Source of the DNA: Phorcus lineatus
Lineage: Eukaryota > Mollusca > Gastropoda > Trochida > Trochidae
Direction: 5' to 3'
Length of the DNA stretch: 64,000 bases
Assembly (NCBI GenBank): GCA_921293015.1
Contig: OV121084.1
Location: 20,464,960-20,528,959, forward strand
Position 1 is the first letter of the stretch. Each line of letters opens with the position of its first letter. Under the pieces are notes generated by a model. That model saw only the letters and a list, made by a program, of their open reading frames with translations. It was not told the origin of the DNA and searched no databases. Positions 57,691-64,000 of the stretch are shown piece by piece. A program made the position numbers and the translations under genes.

Positions 57691-58325
57691 ACATCCTTAT
57701 TTTTGGAAAATGGCCAATGAAATTTACAGATCTCAATAATAAAAATCAGACATCCTCAAAATTTGAGATTCCTAAAAAAAAGGGACTACAGAAGATTTGA
57801 GGGTAGTTACCCTACAACATCAGTATTGAAAGGGGGATCATGACGAAATCTCCCAACTTTAGTAACCACTTGACACAGATGTTATTTTCAAAATTTTAGA
57901 TTCCTAGCATTGGTGGTTTCTGGAAAGTAGACGAAAGATTTTGGTTGGACATCCTGTCATGGCAATATTTGAAGGGGGGGGTCAATACCAAATAAACAAT
58001 TTTGAGTTTCAATGTCAAAAAGATGTTATCTAATAAGTTTTGGCTTCGGATGCCAATGGGTTTTGGAGATGAAGATTTTAAAAAGTTAATAGGGAAAATG
58101 CCTGCCATGCCTCTATTTGAAAGGGCTCTTGTCGCAATGTTACAAATAAGGTTCCCCTACCTACAAGGTTCATCCCCACAAAATATAAGTTTTAGTTATG
58201 CAGTAGTTCGGGAAAAGAAGTCAAAAGATTTAAAGTTTACAGATGATGAACGTCCATGGGCCAATGGGCCATGCATCAAACCCACTACACCCTTCAGTTC
58301 TGATGTTCTATGGGTGCTCCATAAA
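57691..58325 (+). repeat. Unclassified dispersed repeat, copy 2 (with internal repeats)
   Basis: Two internal sub-copies of a ~140-bp unit (57750-57900 and 57900-58050). Each has 'attcct(a)..att', 'gtagac...agattt' and 'ggacatcctgtca' or 'gaaggggg'. A related copy lies at 5640-5925. No protein; class unknown. Confidence 0.45.
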
Positions 58326-59560
58326 TTCTGAGAGCGCATTCCCGAAATCAATACGAAACTGAAGATGAATAGTTCCTCTTGACATCGATATAAAAAATAT
58401 TACAAAAATATGTTTAGTACGAATTTTACAATTATTTAAAAATTGTCTATGTTTCAAACTCATTAACCACTGAGTGCACAAAGACAAATTATATACGGAA
58501 AAGAAGGAAATATATTTCATGATTAATTTCATTACAATACACCATCCTAAACGAAAATATAAATAACAAAAGCAGGGTTGTGATTAACCCCAATAACGTT
58601 CTGACCCCCACAATAACACTACTAAGCTACTTGCCCCGGGCAAATACGCGCGTGCAGGCGGCACAGTGTCTTTATTTCCAACTTTGTAAATCAAGTTATT
58701 AGTTTTGTAAATGCAAATTATATATGGAAATGAAGGCAATTTATTCTTCTTTACGATTATATAAAACATTACAATCTATTGCACTGTGATCAGAAGATGT
58801 TACCATCAAAACATGGGTACAGCTAGGTAAAACATCAACTTAACATCAAATGAATAGAGAAATTGTCAGTTTGTGCGATGCTCATTGGGTCTTTACTGAT
58901 TTTCTTTTACATACCATATCATATGGAGATCATCCTTTTCTCTATATTTTGACTGATAAAATTACAAAATGTGCCAAGAAGTTTATGTGAAATAAATTGC
59001 GATAAAATGTCAAAAACCCAAAGAATAAACAAAAGTCACCGTTTTTGCTGCACTTGCTGTATCTTGATTTTACATGGCCCATATAATTTTTTTAGATCAA
59101 ATCAAAGACAGTTATTCCCTCTTTATAACGAGGTAATCAATGTCTATATTCGCCTAGCTTTTGAGAATAATGATACCTATAATGAGCACATGTCCAAATC
59201 GCAATTCAGTTCACATGATTTGAATAGAGGAATTAGCTTTTTGTATGGCGCTTGCTGTGTCTTTATTTTTTTCGCATGTAAAGTTTTTACATGGATCGAA
59301 AGACAATTTTAGTCTCTTTTTTTGTGATTTAAAAACAATATAAAATACGTTTAGCACATCATGAGAAAAATGGTGTGAGAAAATGGTATAAAACTAAAAA
59401 TATGTAAAATCACCTTTTTTGCAGCACATGCTCTATCTTCGTTTCAGGTAGCGCAGTTATGTATCTTAAATCTAATTGAAGACCTTTTTCTTCTCTTTCA
59501 AATGTTCCAATCCATATTGAAATCTGCCAAAGGGTTCAGACCTTTTGGCGTGTGATAGGA
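58326..59560 (-). repeat. 5' subterminal modules of the old piggyBac
   Basis: Inverted copies of the ~190-bp modules: 'ctgcacttgctgtatcttgattt' (59050), 'tatggcgcttgctgtgtctttattt' (59243) and 'gcagcacatgctctatcttcg' (59420) are inverted forms of 'aaagacacagcaagcgccgca'. 'aaatctgccaaagggttcagacc' at 59520 is the inverse of a segment at 37422-37444. This identifies it as the 5' region of a minus-strand piggyBac. Confidence 0.7.
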
Positions 59561-59905
59561 TATTTACAATATCAAGATAGTATATACCATCTCTTGCTGT
59601 AACTACACCAAATTTGTTGCATTCTGATTTGACTGCTATCATGTACCTCATTCACACCAATTCCATTACTTCACGTACGCCCATGTTGATGTATTGTCCT
59701 TGTTTACCAAAGATTTTTCATATTTTGGTGTTACTGGATGTGACGATGATATACCCAAAAAACGTGCATTGAAAAAAAAGATGTGTAGATTGAATGTGTT
59801 ACGCTATTAGGCAAAATAATAATTATATTAGGTATAATTAATGTTCCAAGTTAATGCGAGTTTCCAATAATGCTTTTGAACTAATTAAATGTATGACATA
59901 AATAC

Positions 59906-59979
59906 CTCAATTTCAGGGACAAGGGCTTTGATGTTGTGGTAGAAGCTGAAGTAAACCATATTGAAGACTCCATGACGGC
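59906..59979 (-). CDS. SLC25A21: SLC25A21 exon, 74 bp
   Basis: The minus strand reads (G)RHGVFNMVYFSFYHNIKAL then VPEIE, followed by donor GAG|gtattt at 59905. Vertebrate SLC25A21 has nearly the same peptide at this place, followed by the peptide of the 35876-36057 exon. Exon phase agrees: it ends in phase 0 and the next exon begins in phase 0. The acceptor is taken as actttAG|GC (exon start 59979). An upstream extension of the same frame (TLYLKAKTLGR) to about 60008 is possible. The intron to the next exon is 23,848 bp and holds the piggyBac copies. Confidence 0.85.
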
Positions 59980-60271
59980 CTAAAGTTTTTGCTTTAAGGT
60001 ATAATGTACTTAGTTTAGATAGACATATGAAATATAATTAACTTATTACCTGTTATATCTTAGAGCAGTAACGTGTTATGAAGAAGTAAGTTTAAAAGAT
60101 GCATATATAAATTTTATATCTAAATTAATAATGACAAGTTTTTCTATTAAGCATTATACAATTTTAGTTGTGGTAAGAAAGAAGACATTAAGATCGTTTA
60201 AAATTGTAAAATTTCCCAACTGTAGATACACCTTCTCCACGAGCATCATGTACAAGATTATAACCATCTAC

Positions 60272-60379
60272 CTTCACAAATGTATCTCTCTCGGCTTGAA
60301 GTTTGACTTTGACAACCTCAAAAGGATTAATGACCACAGCTTCTGTCAACCCTGAGCACAAACCAGCCAGGGTCAACAC
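60272..60379 (-). CDS. SLC25A21: SLC25A21 exon (second carrier repeat start), 108 bp
   Basis: Flanked by tttcAG and AAG|gtagat, the minus strand reads LTLAGLCSGLTEAVVINPFE then VVKVKLQAERDTFVK. NPFEVVKVK is the carrier signature; SGLTEA..NPFEVVKV.LQA.R.TF is diagnostic for SLC25A21. Length 108 is a multiple of three. A second donor AAG|gtgtat at about 60229 would extend the exon by 43 bases (VDGYNLVHDARGEG) and end in a phase matching the next exon. About 14-30 family residues between this and the next exon were not found. Upstream exons are outside or unrecognised to the right. Confidence 0.85.
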
Positions 60380-61100
60380 CTGAAACATACAGGCAAATAT
60401 GAGCACAAGGGAGTATAAAGAAATCCCCGAAAATTCTAAACACAACAACCATTTACCACTAGCATGGCAATGCTCCACGACCGCTGTTAGTTAAACGAGT
60501 GATGAAATTAATTAAATTTGCCAGGAAACATGCCCTTCAATCTCACATCAATAATAAGTTAAAAATAGTTGTGTTGACTATTAAATGTTGTTTGAAACTA
60601 ATATGATTCTAAAAGCTAATGTGCTAATGTATTATTGGATCACATGAAACTTCACTGCGCATATGTCATTTTCAGCAAGTATAAAGACGTGTGCATCACA
60701 TGAAATTTCACTGCGCAATCGAAGTTATGCCTGTTGAACGGGCATACATAACAGCTGTGTGGTGTCTTGTCAGTGCCAAGCTCGTCAGCTGTGAATTATG
60801 GAATTATTCAACTAATAAAAATTCAATAATGTTAAGTCAACATCATACAGTGTTTGCGTATATTTGTTTTTTTAAAAAAGTAATTGCCATCAATTGTGAG
60901 TTTAGAGAAACTGGACTTGTAAAAAAGATGCCCAATATGTACAAACATTGACAATTATAGGAGATCCAACAGAACATCTCAAGTTAAACAGAAAGTGTCC
61001 AAGACCAGACCAACTATGGACAGACACACCCAAATTTTGGCAACTGTAAAACACAGAATGCTATTTTGAAGTAACAAATGTCTGGTAAAATCTGGCATGC
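60380..61100. other. SLC25A21 intron, nothing recognised
   Basis: No coding sequence of the carrier (earlier exons) was seen here. The phrase 'cacatgaaa(c/t)ttcactgcgca' occurs twice, at 60641 and 60697, about 56 bases apart. Confidence 0.4.
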
Positions 61101-61103
61101 ACA

Positions 61104-61490
61104 TTGCACAAACACACCAATCAGGTGATAACGTCAGTGTTCATACACTTCCTGAGACAACGTCCCGGGCACCTTTTCCAACAGGACAATGCACGTCCAC
61201 ATACAGCTCGCCTGACTCAAAATTTGCTGCAGCACAACAACAATGACGTCTTGAAATGGCCAGCCAGGTCACCAGACTTTGCCCTAATAGAACATACCTG
61301 GGATATTTTGGGAGACACTTGAGGATGAACCACCCTAACATCCAGAATATCAACGACCTTGGAAATGCCCTTCAGCTCGAATGGGGACACAAAACCATTC
61401 ATCACATTTGTCAGCTCATCAGAAGCATGAGAAAACATTGTGTGGCAATACAGCGAGCTCAGGGTCGACACAATAGATACTTATCTTTTC
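61104..61490 (+). pseudogene. Tc1-like transposase C-terminal fragment
   Basis: Reads FQQDNARPHTARLTQNLLQ (second catalytic Asp), DVLKWPARSPDFALIEHTWD (Glu region) and, after a one-base shift near 61315, LRMNHPNIQNINDLGNAL and IRSMRKHCVAIQRAQGRHNRY. It is the C-terminal half of a DD34E-type transposase related to, but distinct from, that at 30322. The 5' half is missing. Confidence 0.85.
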
Positions 61491-61519
61491 TTGTTTTTGT
61501 GTGTGAGTTTCATTGACCC

Positions 61520-61785
61520 ACCCCATTCACTCTGTGGTGCAGTAGCTTTCCATATTGTAAAGACAGCGCAACATTTCCTTTTAATTTTGTAAACCAAAAT
61601 GGTCAAAGTAAAGTTTAAAATGATGTAGTCATCATTGTCTTGAGTTATTTATGATTACTGGACATTTTAATTGATTGTTTAGTTGCTGAGTATAGTTCTA
61701 TGTCAGTGCCATTTCAAGCACAAGAAGTTTGACTTATGTCGATGCTATGTCAGATGTTATTTAAGCTGAAATAAGTAAAATCGAT
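61520..61785. other. Short gene-free stretch
   Basis: AT-rich, nothing recognised between the Tc1 fragment and the TTAA at 61786. Confidence 0.4.
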
Positions 61786-62925
61786 TTAACCCTTAAGTTG
61801 CGGATCCCAGAACCCTACGCCCATTTTCCTTTTGCACGCCCTATGATGTGAACTTATGTTTTGAATATTGTCAAATTTAAAGTGAACATAGAAGTATAAA
61901 TTGAGATTTTGATAATACTTCAAACTGACCTTAGTTCGGACAGTTTTGACCATGGTATCTTATATTTCCTTATAAGTACTTATAATGTTTGAATCAAATC
62001 ATTAAAAAATCGGAAATGATCCTATGTATAACATGTATGGCAAAATAATTTTTTATGAACACATACGGTTTAGCACTGATGGCGTTTCTGAGTCAAATGC
62101 CTACAAAATTTGATTATGGCGTAATCATTCTGTAATGTAGAAAGCAGCATTGTTGGAAAATTCCATAAGGTAAGTATGCTCGGTATCAATAACACAATTT
62201 TTGGACTATCATGGACTATTTAATGCTTGTTTTTGGATGTCAGAAATCATCATCATAAATATTTAAAAGCCAGGTTTACATATGAAAACATTAGCTTGTA
62301 GTGTCCAAAATTAGGTCAAAATGGTCCGAATCTTGACGATTTCATATTTGCAAAGGAAAAAATATTCTTCATAAAAAAATCAAGTAAAATATTTCATTTT
62401 AGAAAGTTAGGTTTGCCGATAATAACTTTCTTCAGATATATTTATAGAATATATGGTCTTTCAAAATATCTGAATTGATATTTGATATTTGAAACTCGGT
62501 CAGTTTGACCTAAAGTCCGTATCTGGGCTACATGAAATGAAGATACAAAATGTGCAACAAAAAAGGTTATTTTCAGATATTTCATATATATCACTCATGA
62601 TGTTTATTTTGACAATTTTTACATCACACGAAAGAGAAAAAGTTTTTTTTTCATGTAAAATTTGTACATTTGCAAAAATAAATAAAGACACAGCAAGCGC
62701 CGCAGACAAAGATAATTAGACTCTTTCATCCTTGTGAAATTTTATCATCTCCGTTCCTTTAGTACTTCACACTTGTGAACTGTTTGATAACAGTTATATT
62801 ACAAGAAAGAAGAAAAGTCTTCAATTCCATACAAAATGTTTACATCCACAAGAATAAAGACACAGTAAGTACTGCAAATAGGTTTAATTTGGCACTTTAT
62901 ATACCTCTAATATAATGATGAATTC
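61786..62925 (+). mobile_element. Decayed piggyBac 5' end, third family member
   Basis: TTAA at 61786-61789 is followed by CCCTTAAGTTGCGGATCCC, a diverged form of the 36969 end, then 'tttgcacgccctatgatgtgaac' (cf. 37408). At 62600-62900 there are modules: 'aaagacacagcaagcgccgcag', 'acaagaaagaagaaaagtcttcaattccata', 'ggcactttatatacctct'. The sequence stops at 62925, where a gypsy gag fragment begins. No transposase is present, so the element is truncated. Confidence 0.6.
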
Positions 62926-63285
62926 CAAAAAGAAGAATCTCATGATTGAGAGACATGCATTTTTCTCACGATCTCAGAAACCAGGTGAGACAATCGATCA
63001 ACATGTGACAGATTTGAAGAATAAATCTAAAACTTGTGGGTTTGGGACATTGAATGATAGGCTCATAAAAGACAGAATTGTCTGTGGAATCTTAGTGACT
63101 GTCTCAGAATGCGGTTATTGAGAGAACATGATCTTGATTTGGAGAAAACTGTACATATGTGTAGGGCTACAGACATAAGTGTACACCAAATGAAAGTTCT
63201 CAATGATGAACAGTCAACCATATCTAAAGAAATCAATGCCATGAATGCCAGTATAGGTCCAAAAAGAAAGTTTCTCTATCAGAAT
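62912..63285 (+). pseudogene. Ty3/gypsy gag fragment
   Basis: Two frames read in order: KPGETIDQHVTDLKNKSKTC GFGTLNDRLIKDRIVCGI, then after a shift near 63105 MRLLREHDLDLEKTVHMCRA and VHQMKVLNDE. This matches the capsid region of Ty3/gypsy gag ('F..R.Q.PGE.ID.Y...LK..A..C.F' and 'LLRE.DLTLEK.....RA.E'). Both ends are truncated. It is not obviously part of the gypsy fragment at 55871. Confidence 0.75.
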
Positions 63286-63660
63286 TGATAATGAATATAT
63301 AATTGTTTATTTGAAATCATAGATATTGCCATAACTTTAACTTTGGTATAAGTTAACAAAAGTATTATCTCTTCTCTTTGTAAAGAAAGTGAGATGTGAT
63401 GAAGTGACTGTAACAAAAGATGTGCAAACAAAGAGTGACGTCGACAGCTTGTGATGCATGACGTATTATTACTCGCCCGTGTAAGATACTGCATTGTAAT
63501 ATTTATACGGCGATATTAAACTTGTTTAAAACCGTTCCAGGTATGACGTCATAATATTGTGTGGTAGTGACGTCACAGTGTTGGCACTGCCGTCACAATG
63601 GCGGCCAAGTCGAGGAAATGTTTCGTTCAATACACTTTCGGCAATCATGCTTGATTACTA
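63286..63660. promoter_or_regulatory. Cluster of CRE/ATF-type sites
   Basis: TGACGTCA occurs at 63544-63551 and 63568-63575, with TGACGTCG at 63436 and TGACGTAT at 63459. These are within 140 bases and next to GGCGGCC at 63600. Such motifs are known CREB/ATF sites; function here is unproven. No gene recognised. Confidence 0.3.
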
Positions 63661-63672
63661 AGGTCAAGTAAT

Positions 63673-63824
63673 AAATAGAATACTAAACTTCCTTCAATGT
63701 AATACTATTTTTTTTACTCGTTAATGATTTGGTATCAAAACTAGCTTTCCCTCGTTTTGTACTTAATCATTAACTCGTTTAATGAAAATAGTATTAAATG
63801 GAAGGTTGTTAAGTATCCTCTATT
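63673..63824. repeat. Imperfect inverted repeat (fold-back)
   Basis: The arm 63673-63727 (AAATAGAATACTAAACTTCC ... ATGAT) matches the inverse of 63767-63824 (ATCATTAACTCG ... CCTCTATTT) with a few changes, over about 55 bases, around a 39-base loop. It is the shape of a miniature fold-back transposon. The remaining sequence to 64000 shows nothing recognised. Confidence 0.55.
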
Positions 63825-64000
63825 TATGCAATACACATAGTAATGGCTGCGCCTGTGTTGTGTCGTGATTTACATTGACGACCTCTGTAAGTGAAGGCTT
63901 GGATTGATGTAAGAGAAGACAAATCCATTTCCTTACAGGAGCTGAGCCATGTTGGATTAGGGATAGGATCAATTTTTTGATAATCAGCCATCGAGCTATG

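Larger units (their letters stand above)
51637..59560 (-). mobile_element. Old piggyBac relative, minus strand, with later insertions
   Basis: At 51637 TTAA is followed by CTCTTACGTTGCTGAATATT, the inverted 3' end of the intact element at 50526 with changes. Next come 3' subterminal modules, transposase fragments (53858-55870), and 5' modules (58330-59530), where 'aatctgccaaagggttcaga' at 59521 matches the inverse of 37425-37445. The exact 5' terminus was not found. Three foreign pieces interrupt it: a Crypton-like fragment, a SINE and a gypsy fragment. The whole lies in the SLC25A21 intron. Confidence 0.75.

Noticed and set aside
62500-62719. Opposed 69- and 76-codon frames
   Set aside because: Both lie in a decayed piggyBac module and mirror the repeated noncoding sequence.

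Overview
This is animal (eukaryotic) DNA and the architecture points to a lophotrochozoan, most likely a marine mollusc. The coding matter is almost all transposable elements: DIRS, BEL/Pao, Tx1/L1-type LINE, CR1/Rex1-type LINE, Ty3/gypsy, Tc1/mariner, piggyBac, tRNA-type SINE, and elements resembling the molluscan 'pearl'/HINE type (tandem repeats, an ACRG microsatellite and a terminal hairpin). The only host gene I can support is part of SLC25A21, the mitochondrial 2-oxodicarboxylate carrier. Its three recognisable exons lie on the minus strand at 60379-60272, 59979-59906 and 36057-35876. No bacterial or viral genome features, rRNA genes, free-standing tRNA genes or CRISPR arrays were seen.

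Layout, left half. 1-4100 is a DIRS-type retroelement on the minus strand (gag, reverse transcriptase, RNase H), cut by the left window edge. 5930-9420 is a much older, decayed relative in the same orientation. 9780-12620 is AT-rich with minisatellite remnants and a fold-back repeat. 14086-27885 is a BEL/Pao LTR retrotransposon on the minus strand. It was split at its RT/RNase H junction by a 6.2-kb Tx1/L1-type LINE on the plus strand, with a 9-bp target duplication. That LINE was itself split in ORF1 by a 323-bp SINE-like retroposon with a 12-bp target duplication, giving three readable generations of insertion.

Layout, right half. 28650-29800 and 34490-35330 are two pearl/HINE-like elements. 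Between them lie a dead Tc1 transposase, a long near-perfect hairpin embedded in (AG)n/(TC)n, and a decayed CR1/Rex1-like LINE. From 36965 to 50526 the 23.8-kb SLC25A21 intron holds a head-to-tail dimer of a 6.77-kb piggyBac element. Both copies carry an intact 653-codon transposase. The dimer is flanked by TTAA, and the 3' terminal repeat is missing exactly at the inner junction. 51637-59560 is an old minus-strand relative of the same piggyBac, interrupted by a tRNA-SINE (11-bp target duplication), a gypsy integrase fragment and a DUF3504 (Crypton-like) fragment. A third, decayed piggyBac end begins at 61786.

How it fits together: the host contribution is a conserved carrier gene whose intron has been inflated by repeated piggyBac-family activity. 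The most unusual items are the piggyBac dimer with its precise junction defect, the shared ~190-bp modules flanking both sides of the transposase, and the pearl-like elements with unrelated repeats but the same architecture. Products are assigned by recognising protein motifs by eye. No alignment or database search was run.
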